Source: Candidatus Nanopelagicales bacterium (GTDB taxonomy: Bacteria > Actinomycetota > Actinomycetes > S36-B12 > UBA5976). Taken from it: a DNA stretch of 38,423 nucleotides. The translations under genes were made by a program, and so were the position numbers. The DNA lies in the NCBI GenBank assembly GCA_030834185.1, contig JAURFT010000009.1, forward strand, positions 1-38,423. The letters run 5' to 3'. Shown here one piece after another: positions 24,373 through 33,057 of the stretch; position 1 is the stretch's first letter, and each line of letters begins with the position of its first letter. The notes under the pieces are model-generated. The model searched no databases, was not told where the DNA came from, and saw only the letters and a list, made by a program, of their open reading frames with translations.

Positions 24373-25524
24373 TTATTCGTCAATCCTACCGGCCAAGAAA
24401 TCAACCGCATGCGAGATTCGATTTTGAAGATCGGCTAGATCTGAGCCGGTGAGATTTAAATGTCCAACTTTGCGATTTGGCTTTACAGTTTTGCCATAGA
24501 GATGAACCTTAAGTTCGCTATCTCTAGCCAGACAATGCAACAAACCACGATGTAAATCGGGATGAATTCCACCCAAGATATTTCCCATCACCGTAACTGG
24601 GGCAGTCATAGTTGGTGACCCAAGTGGCAGATCTAGCACTGCTCGAAGATGGTTCTCAAATTGCGAGGTGCTTGCGCCATCTTGGGTCCAATGTCCTGAA
24701 TTATGTGGCCGCATAGCCAACTCATTAACTAATAATGGGCCGCTGCCAGTATCAAATAGCTCAACAGCTAAAACCCCAATGACATCAAGCTCTGCCGCTA
24801 TTTGCAAAGCTAGCTGCTGCGCCTCAATTGCGCGACTCTCAGCAAGATTTGGAGCAGGGGCTAGCACCTGGGTGCAGATTCCATCTTGTTGAACAGTTTC
24901 CACAACTGGATACACAACTGCTTGATTATGTGGTGAGCGCACAATTAGCACTGCAAGCTCGCGTTCAAACTTTACTTTTTGTTCCAGCAAAACTGGGAAA
25001 GTTAAAGTATTTAATTCTGCAATATCAGCAATGACCCAAACTCCCCGGCCGTCATATCCCCCAGTTGGTGATTTTGCAATCAACGGGTATCCAATTTCCT
25101 GGGCAAACTGGTTTGCTTGATTCAAATTTTGCGCGGTAACCCAATTTGGCATTGGCGCACCTAGCATTTTTAGTTTTTCCCGCATTGCAGATTTATCTGC
25201 AGCAAATTTGATTGCTGCAGCTGTTGGGTAAACCTTTATGCCGCTCTGAGTTAAAAATTCTAAAGTTGCTGCTGGTACTAATTCATGATCAAGCGTTATG
25301 ACATCTACGGTTTGAGCAAATTTAAATACTGCTGCTGCATCTGTTAACTCCCCAACAGTTGTATCGGCACAAACTAGCGCAGCGCTATCCGATTCTGATT
25401 GGGCAAAAACTCTAAATTGCACTCCAAGTGCGCTCGCTGATTCTGCCATCATCCGCGCTAGCTGACCTGCACCTAGCACTCCAACAACAGGTGTTCCGGT
25501 GGGTAAATTTGACCTAGCGTGCAT
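24373..25524 (-). CDS. purK: N5-carboxyaminoimidazole ribonucleotide synthase
   Basis: A 383-residue ATP-grasp enzyme that makes N5-CAIR from AIR, ATP and bicarbonate, the step before PurE. It has VVGVLGAGQLARMMAESA, TLDHELVPA, YPLIAKSPTGGYDGRGVW, VLLEQKVKFERELAV, FDTGSGPLLVNELAMRPHNS and GHWTQDGASTSQFENHLRA, so all functional blocks are intact. The ATG at 25524 is chosen because GGAG stands six bases before it; the frame opens nine codons earlier within birA. It overlaps the end of birA by 11 bases. Order birA-purK-purE is compact, though M. tuberculosis has an extra gene or two between them. Confidence 0.95.
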   Translation of the reverse strand: MHARSNLPTGTPVVGVLGAGQLARMMAESASALGVQFRVFAQSESDSAALVCADTTVGELTDAAAVFKFAQTVDVITLDHELVPAATLEFLTQSGIKVYPTAAAIKFAADKSAMREKLKMLGAPMPNWVTAQNLNQANQFAQEIGYPLIAKSPTGGYDGRGVWVIADIAELNTLTFPVLLEQKVKFERELAVLIVRSPHNQAVVYPVVETVQQDGICTQVLAPAPNLAESRAIEAQQLALQIAAELDVIGVLAVELFDTGSGPLLVNELAMRPHNSGHWTQDGASTSQFENHLRAVLDLPLGSPTMTAPVTVMGNILGGIHPDLHRGLLHCLARDSELKVHLYGKTVKPNRKVGHLNLTGSDLADLQNRISHAVDFLAGRIDE

Positions 25525-26284
25525 CTGCACTCCGCAGATGAATAACGTCACCAGAAACTACTTCAAGTAGTTCGGAGTTCTTGTCCACAATTAATGCTCC
25601 AGTATCTGAAATTGAAACTGCGCTGCCAACAAACGTCTCACCACTAACCAGCTGGACCTCAACCATCTGGCCAAGTGTACTCAATTTTGGACGGACAAAT
25701 TCTTTAACTTGGCTATCGCTCAAATCTGCAGTTCCCACTATTTGATTAATGAGCGTTCCAATAAAAACTGCTAACGCAGGCACGTAATCTGTAAGGGATA
25801 AATGTGTTGCAGTTGCAATTTTTGGAGCAGCAAAAAAATTAATGCCAACTCCAATTACAGCAAAATTTTCATTTCGCTCAACTAAAATTCCAGCAACTTT
25901 GCCATTTGGCGCCAGGCAATCATTTGGCCATTTGATTTTAATAGGCTCTGAGCTAAATTTATTCAGCGAATCTGTTAATGCAACTGCGGTAATCATGCTT
26001 AACCAATTTGGAGCAGGTTTAAATTGGTTAAGTTCAATGGCAATTGAGATTGCAATTGAGCCATTAGGGCTTTCCCAGCTCCGACCTTGGCGGCCGCGCC
26101 CACCGATTTGTTTTGAAGCGATTCTGATTGACCACCCAGCGGCAGCATGAGTTGATAGATCCAGCAGTAGATCTGCGTTTGTTGACCCTGTTGCATCCAC
26201 CCATTGCAAATCTAAGGTCGCAAGCGGCTGCTCAGCCAATAAACCCATCAGTAGGGGGCGATGTGAACTAATTACCTCAACCAC
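25514..26284 (-). CDS. birA: Biotin--[acetyl-CoA-carboxylase] ligase, catalytic-only
   Basis: A 256-residue biotin protein ligase that attaches biotin to the carrier domain of the acyl-CoA carboxylase alpha subunit encoded about 2.5 kb away. It contains [14 protein letters not shown], the biotinyl-AMP loop [37 protein letters not shown] and VIGVGINF, with the C-terminal SH3-like part at about 205-250. There is no N-terminal helix-turn-helix, so it cannot repress transcription as E. coli BirA does. The GTG at 26284 is chosen because TACCCT lies exactly six bases before it, consistent with leaderless transcription; ATG at 26248 is an alternative. Longer readings run into accD. Confidence 0.9.
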   Translation of the reverse strand: MVEVISSHRPLLMGLLAEQPLATLDLQWVDATGSTNADLLLDLSTHAAAGWSIRIASKQIGGRGRQGRSWESPNGSIAISIAIELNQFKPAPNWLSMITAVALTDSLNKFSSEPIKIKWPNDCLAPNGKVAGILVERNENFAVIGVGINFFAAPKIATATHLSLTDYVPALAVFIGTLINQIVGTADLSDSQVKEFVRPKLSTLGQMVEVQLVSGETFVGSAVSISDTGALIVDKNSELLEVVSGDVIHLRSADAR

Positions 26285-26321
26285 GCAGCTAGGGTACGAG
26301 CTGGGTACCCTAGGAGGACAG
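26285..26321. promoter_or_regulatory. birA/accD divergent promoter with perfect 9-bp inverted repeat
   Basis: The arms CTAGGGTAC (26289-26297) and GTACCCTAG (26305-26313) are perfectly complementary across a 7-base spacer. Each arm contains TACCCT on the outward strand, matching a TAnnnT -10. The minus copy is six bases before the birA GTG. On the plus side the right arm runs into AGGAGG, the ribosome site of accD. It may be two mirrored -10 boxes, an operator shared by both genes, or both. Confidence 0.55.
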
Positions 26322-27905
26322 ATGAGCACCGCCGATTCCCATAATCCCCGCTCTACAGCAGGGAAACTAGAAGAACTTGCGATTTTTCGCGACCATGCCC
26401 TGCATTCGTCATCAGCAGCCGCCATTGAGCGACAACACAAGCGTGGAAAGCAAACTGCGCGGGAGCGAATTGCCCAACTCTTAGATGAGGGATCGTTTGT
26501 TGAATTAGATGAATTAGTACGTCATCGCTCAAGTAATTTTGGACTAGAAGATGATCGACCATTTGGTGATGGAGTTGTAACCGGTTACGGAACAATTGAT
26601 GGTCGGCAAGTTGCAATCTTTGCTCAAGACTTTACAGTTTTTGGTGGATCCCTTGGTGAAGTAATGGGTGAAAAAATTGTCAAGATTATGGATTGGGCAA
26701 TCAAAATTGGTTGCCCAATTATTGGAATTCAAGATAGTGGTGGTGCGCGCATTCAAGAAGGTGTCTCTTCACTAGATCTTTATGGTGAAATTTTTTACCG
26801 AAATGTTTTAGCTTCAGGTGTAATTCCACAAATCTCACTAATTATGGGTCCCTGCGCAGGTGGAGCTGTCTACTCTCCTGCATTAACTGACTTTGTAGTG
26901 ATGGTGAATGAAACCTCGCATATGTTTATTACTGGACCAGATGTTATTAAAACTGTAACCGGTGAAGATGTTGGCTTTGAAGAACTTGGTGGCGCTGTTG
27001 CTCACACCACAAAATCAGGTGTGGCGCATTACGGAGCAACAGATGAAACTGATGCGCTGGAATACGTAAAAGCATTACTCTCATTTTTGCCAAGCAACAA
27101 CTTAGACAAAGCACCTAGCTTTGATACTGATGCTGATTTAGAAATAGCCGAAACTGATCTGGCGTTAAATACGCTAATCCCAGATGAATCAAATCAGCCC
27201 TACAACATGTTTAAATTGATTGAAGCCTTAGTAGACGATGCTGATTACCTAGAGATTCAACCAAACTTTGCACCAAACATCATTACGTGTTTTGGACGAA
27301 TTGAGGGGCAATCGGTTGGCATTGTGGCAAACCAGCCGATGCAATTTGCTGGAACGCTAGATATTAATGCTTCAGAAAAGGCCGCTCGATTTGTGCGAAC
27401 TTGTGATGCTTTTAATATTCCAGTAGTAACACTAGTTGACGTGCCAGGATTTTTACCTGGCACAAATCAAGAGTGGGACGGCATCATTCGCCGTGGCGCA
27501 AAATTGATTTATGCCTACGCAGAGGCAACTGTGCCAAAAATTACACTGATAACACGTAAAGCCTATGGTGGCGCATATGTTGTGATGGGTGCAAAGAGCT
27601 TGCGCGCTGATATCAACTTTGCTTGGCCAACAAGTCAGATTGCAGTGATGGGTGCATCTGGAGCAGTAAGCATTATTCATCGAAAAGAAATTGCTGATGC
27701 CGAGGATAAAGATGCTAAGCGAAATGAGTTATTGCGCGCATATGAAGACACCTTAGATAACCCATATGTAGCAGCAGAGCGCGGTTACATCGATCGCATC
27801 ATTCTGCCCAGCGAAACACGCGCTGAAATAATCAAAGCACTTCGTGCCCTGCGAAATAAGCGTGATCAGCAACCACTTCGCAAGCATGGAAATATTCCAC
27901 TATGA
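26322..27905 (+). CDS. accD: Acyl-CoA carboxylase carboxyltransferase (beta) subunit
   Basis: A 527-residue carboxyltransferase of the AccD/PccB type that transfers CO2 from carboxybiotin to acetyl-CoA or propionyl-CoA, supplying malonyl/methylmalonyl-CoA. Blocks in order are [89 protein letters not shown] and [18 protein letters not shown], giving the two crotonase-fold domains with their oxyanion-hole glycines. AGGAGG is four bases before the ATG. It overlaps the epsilon subunit gene by four bases (ATGA). Substrate preference (acetyl or propionyl) cannot be settled by eye. Confidence 0.95.
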   Translation: MSTADSHNPRSTAGKLEELAIFRDHALHSSSAAAIERQHKRGKQTARERIAQLLDEGSFVELDELVRHRSSNFGLEDDRPFGDGVVTGYGTIDGRQVAIFAQDFTVFGGSLGEVMGEKIVKIMDWAIKIGCPIIGIQDSGGARIQEGVSSLDLYGEIFYRNVLASGVIPQISLIMGPCAGGAVYSPALTDFVVMVNETSHMFITGPDVIKTVTGEDVGFEELGGAVAHTTKSGVAHYGATDETDALEYVKALLSFLPSNNLDKAPSFDTDADLEIAETDLALNTLIPDESNQPYNMFKLIEALVDDADYLEIQPNFAPNIITCFGRIEGQSVGIVANQPMQFAGTLDINASEKAARFVRTCDAFNIPVVTLVDVPGFLPGTNQEWDGIIRRGAKLIYAYAEATVPKITLITRKAYGGAYVVMGAKSLRADINFAWPTSQIAVMGASGAVSIIHRKEIADAEDKDAKRNELLRAYEDTLDNPYVAAERGYIDRIILPSETRAEIIKALRALRNKRDQQPLRKHGNIPL

Positions 27906-28102
27906 GTGATTTACAACTTAGAGTTATAAGTGGAAGTGCAAGCTCAGAAGAAGTTGCAGCAATTATTGCCGTGCTTACCGCTATTGCTAATGGCAGCGCA
28001 GAGCACGCCGAGCTGCCAATTGAGCAGAACTGGGCAAAGCCAGTTGGCCTGATGCGTAAATCGATGCCGAGTAGTTGGGCTGCTAGCTACTTAGTGCGGT
28101 AA
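27902..28102 (+). CDS. accE: Acyl-CoA carboxylase epsilon subunit
   Basis: A 66-residue protein matching the small epsilon subunit specific to actinobacterial acyl-CoA carboxylases, which stabilises the alpha-beta complex and raises activity. It shows [19 protein letters not shown] at the N terminus and W...[13 protein letters not shown] at the C terminus, the usual pattern (xGxASxEExAAxxAVL ... PGxWxxS). It overlaps accD by ATGA and is followed two bases later by maf, so all three are co-translated. Small size makes it easy to overlook, but motif and position agree. Confidence 0.9.
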   Translation: MSDLQLRVISGSASSEEVAAIIAVLTAIANGSAEHAELPIEQNWAKPVGLMRKSMPSSWAASYLVR

Positions 28103-28104
28103 TT

Positions 28105-28719
28105 ATGAAAATTATTTTAGGTTCTGCTTCACCTGCCCGAGCCACGCTGCTTCGTAACGCTGGTATCACTTTTGATGTTTTAGTATCTGGTGTAGATGAA
28201 GATGCTTTGCTGGATCAGCATTCACACTTACCTCCTGCTGAGATTGTGACCAAATTAGCTGAGGCAAAAGCCCAAGCAGTTGCGGAAAGTGTGAAAACAC
28301 CAGCATTTGTAATAGCTGCAGATTCCATGTTTCATTTTGAAGGCATGCTCTTAGGTAAACCACTAGATGTTGAAATTGCAAGGGATCGCCTTAACAAAAT
28401 GCAAGGTAAATTTGGCGAATTGGTAACAGGACATGCAGTTATCAATACTGCAACCGGAGTTTGTCACAGCGCAGCTGCTGCTGCAGTTGTGCAATTCACC
28501 GAAATGAATGAACTTGAAATCGAAGCTTATCTGGCAACTGGTGAACCGTTAAATGTTGCTGGAAATTTCACACTTGATGGGCTGGGAGCTGCATTCATTG
28601 ATCATATAAGCGGCGATCCAGCTGCGGTTGTTGGGCTTTCGATATCAACTTTGCGAAAATTAATCAATAATCATGGCTTTGAATACACCCAGTTATGGCA
28701 ACTGGGTAGTAACAAATAG
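28105..28719 (+). CDS. maf: Maf-family nucleoside triphosphate pyrophosphatase
   Basis: A 204-residue Maf protein, a house-cleaning pyrophosphatase for non-canonical or modified nucleotides, linked to septum formation in Bacillus. The SASPARATLLRNAGI opening is the family hallmark, followed by AEAKAQAVA, VIAADSMFHFEGMLLGKP and the VVGLSISTLRKLI end block. The carboxylate near VIAADSM serves metal binding. In actinobacteria maf often sits between accE and the alpha subunit, as here (Rv3280-Rv3285 region). Start spacing is two bases after accE. The gap to the next gene's ATG is 30 bases. Confidence 0.93.
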   Translation: MKIILGSASPARATLLRNAGITFDVLVSGVDEDALLDQHSHLPPAEIVTKLAEAKAQAVAESVKTPAFVIAADSMFHFEGMLLGKPLDVEIARDRLNKMQGKFGELVTGHAVINTATGVCHSAAAAAVVQFTEMNELEIEAYLATGEPLNVAGNFTLDGLGAAFIDHISGDPAAVVGLSISTLRKLINNHGFEYTQLWQLGSNK

Positions 28720-28749
28720 GCTCTACACACTTTGGTCAGGAAGGTATCA

Positions 28750-30504
28750 ATGTCTAAGCGCATCACTAAATTGCTAATTGCTAACCGAGGCGAGATAGCT
28801 GTACGAGTAATTCGCGCCTGTAAAGATGAGCAGATCAAAACTGTTGCGGTTTATTCTGAAGGCGATCGCAACAGCATGCATGTGACGCTGGCAGATGAAG
28901 CTTATTCGCTAACTGGAAAATCAGCTAAAGACAGTTATCTTGATATCTCAAAAATTATTGCGGTAGCAAAAACAAGCAATGCAGATGCAATTCATCCAGG
29001 TTATGGTTTTTTATCTGAGAATGCCGATTTCGCGCAAGCTGTAATTGATGCAGGTCTGATCTGGGTTGGCCCACCACCTGCTGCCATAACCGCGCTTGGC
29101 GACAAAGTACAGGCACGACACATTGCACAAAAAGTTGGAGCGCCACTTGTTCCTGGCACCAAAGACCCAGTTGCAGATGCAAAAGAAGTTGTAAAGTTCG
29201 CTAAAGAAAACGGCTTACCAATTGCGATCAAGGCTGCCTTTGGCGGCGGTGGCCGAGGCATGAAGGTTTGTCGCACTATTGAAGAAATCCCCGAATTATT
29301 TGAGTCAGCCGTGCGCGAAGCTATTGCCGCATTTGGCCGAGGTGAATGCTTTGTTGAACGTTATCTTGATAATCCTCGCCACGTTGAAACTCAAGTTTTA
29401 GCTGATAGCCATGGAAATGTAGTTGTTATTTCTACTCGAGATTGTTCATTACAGCGCAGACATCAAAAATTAGTAGAAGAAGCTCCAGCGCCATTTTTAA
29501 CTCAAGATCAGATTGATAGATTGTATGAAGCTAGCAAAGCGATCATGAAAGAAGCTGGTTATCAAAATGCTGGTACTTGTGAATTTCTAATTGGACAAGA
29601 TGGCACTATTTCTTTTCTTGAAGTAAATACTAGATTGCAGGTTGAGCATCCAGTCTCTGAAGAGGTAACTGGAATTGATCTAGTGCGCGAACAGCTTCGA
29701 ATTGCGCAAGGCGAAAAAATTGAATATGGCGATCCTGTAACTCGCGGCCACAGCATTGAATTCCGTATTAATGGTGAAGATCCAGGTCGTGGATTTCTAC
29801 CTGCACCAGGAACTTTAACTACCTGGCAGATCCCAGATGGGCCTGGTGTGCGAATGGATACCGGATATCGCGAGGGTGACAGCGTTGGTGGCGACTTTGA
29901 TTCACTCTTAGGTAAATTAATCGTAACTGGCGCAACCCGTGAACAGGCATTACAGCGGGCACGTCGTGCGCTAGCTGAGATGCAGGTTGCTGGAATTCCA
30001 ACTGCTCTTACTTTCCATAGAGTAGTTGTAGATGAACCTGATTTTATTGCAGCAGATGGATTTAAAGTGCATACTCGTTGGATTGAAACTGATTTCAACA
30101 ATCAGATCCCAGCGCAAACTGCAACTGGCACAACAGCTGATGACCTAAATTTTGATCAGCCAATTGTGGTTGAGGTAAATGGCAAACGAATTGAAGTTGC
30201 ATTGCCAGCTAATTTAAGTGTTGGTGCGAAGAAATCAGCAACAAAAAAACCAGCTAGACAAAAAAGCGCTGCCGCACCTGCTGCCTCAGGCGATTCAATT
30301 GTCTCACCGATGCAAGGCACGGTTGTGAAAATTGCTGTTGAGGTTGGTGCAGTGGTTGAAGTTGGTGAACTTGTGATGGTAATTGAGGCTATGAAGATGG
30401 AGCAGCCGCTAACTGCTCACAAAGCAGGAACAGTAAAAAGCATTAGCTGTGAAATTGGGGTTACCGTTCAAGCGGGATCAGTGCTTTGCGAGATTACTGA
30501 TTAG
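28750..30504 (+). CDS. accA: Acyl-CoA carboxylase alpha subunit (biotin carboxylase + BCCP)
   Basis: A 584-residue fusion that carboxylates its own biotin. The biotin carboxylase part (1-445) has [33 protein letters not shown], the ATP-binding [44 protein letters not shown] and [15 protein letters not shown] lysine/alanine-rich linker at about 490-510 precedes the biotinyl domain, with EAMKMEQPL and the biotin-accepting Lys near 549. The symbol follows actinobacterial usage (AccA3-like), not the E. coli accA. AGGAAGG is about five bases before the ATG; a TTG six codons upstream is unlikely. It is the target of birA, and its 3' end overlaps a convergent gene by 11 bases. Confidence 0.95.
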   Translation: MSKRITKLLIANRGEIAVRVIRACKDEQIKTVAVYSEGDRNSMHVTLADEAYSLTGKSAKDSYLDISKIIAVAKTSNADAIHPGYGFLSENADFAQAVIDAGLIWVGPPPAAITALGDKVQARHIAQKVGAPLVPGTKDPVADAKEVVKFAKENGLPIAIKAAFGGGGRGMKVCRTIEEIPELFESAVREAIAAFGRGECFVERYLDNPRHVETQVLADSHGNVVVISTRDCSLQRRHQKLVEEAPAPFLTQDQIDRLYEASKAIMKEAGYQNAGTCEFLIGQDGTISFLEVNTRLQVEHPVSEEVTGIDLVREQLRIAQGEKIEYGDPVTRGHSIEFRINGEDPGRGFLPAPGTLTTWQIPDGPGVRMDTGYREGDSVGGDFDSLLGKLIVTGATREQALQRARRALAEMQVAGIPTALTFHRVVVDEPDFIAADGFKVHTRWIETDFNNQIPAQTATGTTADDLNFDQPIVVEVNGKRIEVALPANLSVGAKKSATKKPARQKSAAAPAASGDSIVSPMQGTVVKIAVEVGAVVEVGELVMVIEAMKMEQPLTAHKAGTVKSISCEIGVTVQAGSVLCEITD

Positions 30505-30805
30505 AGCGTTGCATAAAGCGACCAACAATATTTAATCCAGCAAACGCAACCACAAACTTAATCACTACCAGCGAATCGTCAGCAAAGCCATTTAATACAG
30601 CTGGCGCTGTTAGTAGCAAAGCTAATAAGACGGCATTTTTAATGCTGGCAGCTATTGAACCCCACAGCAAGCCAAATACGCTAGCGATCATTAACACATA
30701 CGCATACTCAACGCCAGTTTCTTCAGCATTATTCTGAGTATCTAGCCATGCAATAAAGATCGAAAATACAACCATAACTGCAACTAAAATTACATTTCGT
30801 TTCAT
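30494..30805 (-). CDS. Small membrane protein of unknown function
   Basis: A 103-residue protein with three hydrophobic stretches: [18 protein letters not shown] (4-21), [19 protein letters not shown] (about 36-54), and a long [18 protein letters not shown] to [16 protein letters not shown] pair near 57-97, so three to four helices. It ends in a basic tail RFMQRSNQ. No catalytic motif is visible and I do not recognise the family. It lies two bases after the lpdA stop, so it is probably in the same transcript, and it overlaps the end of the carboxylase alpha gene by 11 bases on the other strand. Coding status is supported by the tight packing and even hydrophobic pattern. Confidence 0.7.
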   Translation of the reverse strand: MKRNVILVAVMVVFSIFIAWLDTQNNAEETGVEYAYVLMIASVFGLLWGSIAASIKNAVLLALLLTAPAVLNGFADDSLVVIKFVVAFAGLNIVGRFMQRSNQ

Positions 30806-30807
30806 AT

Positions 30808-32196
30808 TTATTCCGTTCCTATGTTAACTCGGTGCAGTCTACGCGCTGCTTCAGCAATTGAACCGGTAAGGCTTGGATAAACAGTGAATGTATTTGCCAA
30901 CTGATCAGTGGTCAGACGTTGCTCAACGGCAATTGCAATTGGATAAATTAGCTCACTGGCATTTCTGGCAACAACTACTCCACCTAAAATCCTGCTCGAT
31001 TCCGGTGAGCTAAACAATTTAACAAAACCATCTGTCTGGCCATGCATCTTTGCTCTAGCGTTTCCAGCCAAAGAAAGCGTAAGTACACGTGCTGCCACTT
31101 CCCCAGCATCAACCATTTGTTGGGTAATGCCAACTGAAGCAATTTCAGGGTCAGTAAACACATTACTGCTAACTGTCTGCAGATCAAGTGGTGAAACTGC
31201 ATCGCCAAGTGCGTGATACATCGCAATTCTTCCCTGCATTGCAGCAACAGAGGCTAACGGCAAAATGCCAGTGCAATCTCCTGCTGCATAAACATTTCGA
31301 ACCGACGTTCTTGAAACTCTATCAACTTCAATATGCCCGCTAGCTGTTGTTGATACACCTAATGCCTCTAGCCCGATGCTTTGCGTATTTGGTAACGAAC
31401 CAATTGCCACCAACGCATGAGAGCCTGAAATTTTTTCACCGCTAGCTAACTCAATTTCAACACCGCTGCCCGCATTTATAACTGAGACCGCTCTTGCGTT
31501 ATTGATAACTTCCATGCCGCGCCTTGCAAATACATTCTCCAACGCAGTAGCAGCATCTGGATCTTCGCTTGGTAGCACACGATCGCGTGAAGAAATTAAA
31601 ACTACCTCACTGCCAAGTGCGTTATACGCTGAGGCAAATTCAGCACCTGTGACACCAGATCCAATTACAATCAATTTTTTTGGAAGTTCAGTTAAATCAT
31701 AAAGTTGCTGCCAGTCTAAAATTCGCTCACCATCTGGTTTTATCTTTTCAAGAACTCGCGGGCGCGCACCAGTTGCAATTAGCAATACATCAAAATTTAA
31801 TTCGGTATCACCTGCAACTACTACTCCTGGACCTTTAATTTGCGCCTTACCTAAAAATATCTCAATTTCTTCAGCTTTAAGTTTGGTTGTGATATCTGCA
31901 CTTTGGGCAAGTGCTAATGACTTAATGCGTTGATTAATCTGAACAAGATCTGCGCTAACCTGCTTTGCGCTAGCAGTTTGACCTGCGAGCACAACTCCTA
32001 GCTCTCCCGATTCTGAGGTAGTTGTAATTGCCTCTGCTGTGGCAATTAATGTTTTTGATGGGACACAATCAGTTAGCACTGTGGCGCCCCCCATGGCGGC
32101 ATCGCTCACCAGTTGTACTTTGGCGCCTAGCTGCGCTGCTACTAGCGCTGCTTCATAGCCACCTGGTCCGCCACCAATTATCAATACTCGAGTCAC
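30808..32196 (-). CDS. lpdA: LpdA-type NAD(P)H:quinone reductase (flavoprotein disulfide reductase family)
   Basis: A 462-residue FAD/NAD(P)H oxidoreductase resembling dihydrolipoamide dehydrogenase. It has GGGPGGYEAALVAAQLGA (FAD), VIGSGVTGAEFASAYNALG (NAD(P)H), YAAGDCTGILPLASVA (FAD) and the C-terminal dimer domain. The redox disulfide is broken: GGATVLTDCVPSK keeps C44 but has T39 where the first Cys should be. The C-terminal His-Glu pair is also gone (VYPSLTGSIAEA). These changes match the M. tuberculosis LpdA (Rv3303c) class, which reduces quinones. It should not be annotated as a pyruvate-dehydrogenase E3. The GTG start has CAGAAT exactly six bases upstream. It is divergent from punA. 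Confidence 0.88.
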   Translation of the reverse strand: MTRVLIIGGGPGGYEAALVAAQLGAKVQLVSDAAMGGATVLTDCVPSKTLIATAEAITTTSESGELGVVLAGQTASAKQVSADLVQINQRIKSLALAQSADITTKLKAEEIEIFLGKAQIKGPGVVVAGDTELNFDVLLIATGARPRVLEKIKPDGERILDWQQLYDLTELPKKLIVIGSGVTGAEFASAYNALGSEVVLISSRDRVLPSEDPDAATALENVFARRGMEVINNARAVSVINAGSGVEIELASGEKISGSHALVAIGSLPNTQSIGLEALGVSTTASGHIEVDRVSRTSVRNVYAAGDCTGILPLASVAAMQGRIAMYHALGDAVSPLDLQTVSSNVFTDPEIASVGITQQMVDAGEVAARVLTLSLAGNARAKMHGQTDGFVKLFSSPESSRILGGVVVARNASELIYPIAIAVEQRLTTDQLANTFTVYPSLTGSIAEAARRLHRVNIGTE

Positions 32197-32253
32197 GGGG
32201 GGATTCTGGCAGAGCCGTGGCTGGCAACTGCAGGCAACGAGTAATCTCTAGCC
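32197..32253. promoter_or_regulatory. Divergent leaderless promoters, lpdA / punA
   Basis: On the plus strand TAATCT (32242-32247) is six bases before the punA ATG. On the minus strand CAGAAT (32203-32208), followed by a run of six C, is six bases before the lpdA GTG. Neither gene shows a Shine-Dalgarno sequence. Both fit leaderless transcription. Confidence 0.5.
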
Positions 32254-33057
32254 ATGACCTTTGAAATAGACCCGTATCAAGCCGCTGCAGCCGCTGCCAG
32301 AGTCCTAGCTAAGGAAACTGGCGTGGTTCACCATGACGTGCTTGTGGTGCTGGGATCTGGTTGGACGCCAGCTGCAGATCAGTTTGGGACGCCAACAGCT
32401 GAAGTGACCGTAACTGATCTACCTGGCTTCACTGCGCCAGCAGTTGCAGGGCATGCGGGCAAACTGCGCTCAGTTCGAGTGGGATCGCTGAATGTTTTGC
32501 TGCAATTAGGTAGAACTCATTATTATGAAAACAATGATGCCCAAGCAGTTGTGCATGCAGTGCGAACAGCAATTGCTGCAGGCGTTAAAACCGTAGTGCT
32601 AACAAATGCAGCTGGCTCGCTTCACGCCGAATGGCCACCGGGTACTCCTGTTTTAATTAAAGACCAAATTAATTTAACCGGCGGTACACCTTTAGTTGGA
32701 GCTAGATTTGTTGATGTAACTGAGATTTATTCAAAGCGATTGCGCGAGCTTGCCAAAGGAGTGCGTCCAGAATTTGTTGAAGGTGTTTATGCCGCATTTC
32801 ATGGACCACAGTATGAAACACCTGCTGAAATACAGATGGTTAAAGCAATTGGCGGCGATCTAGTTGGCATGTCCACTGCACTTGAAGCAATAGCTGCTCG
32901 TGAAGGAAATGCTGAGGTGCTTGGTATTTCGCTGGTTACCAATTTAGCTGCTGGCATGACTGGTGAAAAACTAAATCATGAAGAAGTTCTTGAGGCAGGT
33001 CGGGCTGCAGCTCAAAGCATGGGTAAATTGTTAGTTGAGGTTGTAGCTCAATTATGA
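32254..33057 (+). CDS. punA: Purine-nucleoside phosphorylase
   Basis: A 267-residue trimeric-type PNP that splits purine (deoxy)ribonucleosides with phosphate to base and (deoxy)ribose-1-P. It has VVLGSGWTPAADQFG (phosphate loop), GHAGKLRSVRVG, GRTHYYENND, VVLTNAAGSLHAEWPPGTP, AAFHGPQYETPAEIQM and VGMSTALEAIAAREG, all standard type I PNP blocks. It is the first gene of the salvage operon, with a leaderless-type -10 (TAATCT) six bases before the ATG. Its stop overlaps the mutase gene by ATGA. M. tuberculosis calls this gene deoD (Rv3307). Confidence 0.95.
   Translation: MTFEIDPYQAAAAAARVLAKETGVVHHDVLVVLGSGWTPAADQFGTPTAEVTVTDLPGFTAPAVAGHAGKLRSVRVGSLNVLLQLGRTHYYENNDAQAVVHAVRTAIAAGVKTVVLTNAAGSLHAEWPPGTPVLIKDQINLTGGTPLVGARFVDVTEIYSKRLRELAKGVRPEFVEGVYAAFHGPQYETPAEIQMVKAIGGDLVGMSTALEAIAAREGNAEVLGISLVTNLAAGMTGEKLNHEEVLEAGRAAAQSMGKLLVEVVAQL

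Noticed and set aside
26285-26440. Longer N terminus of birA opening inside accD
   Set aside because: It would overlap the well-supported accD start, and its residues show no helix-turn-helix or other family pattern.
29562-30101. A 179-codon open frame on the minus strand inside the carboxylase alpha gene
   Set aside because: It is antisense to the intact biotin carboxylase, shows no recognisable motif, and is rich in Ser/Arg/Pro as expected for a shadow frame.
30808-32196. Annotation as dihydrolipoamide dehydrogenase (E3)
   Set aside because: The first redox Cys and the C-terminal His-Glu pair are missing.
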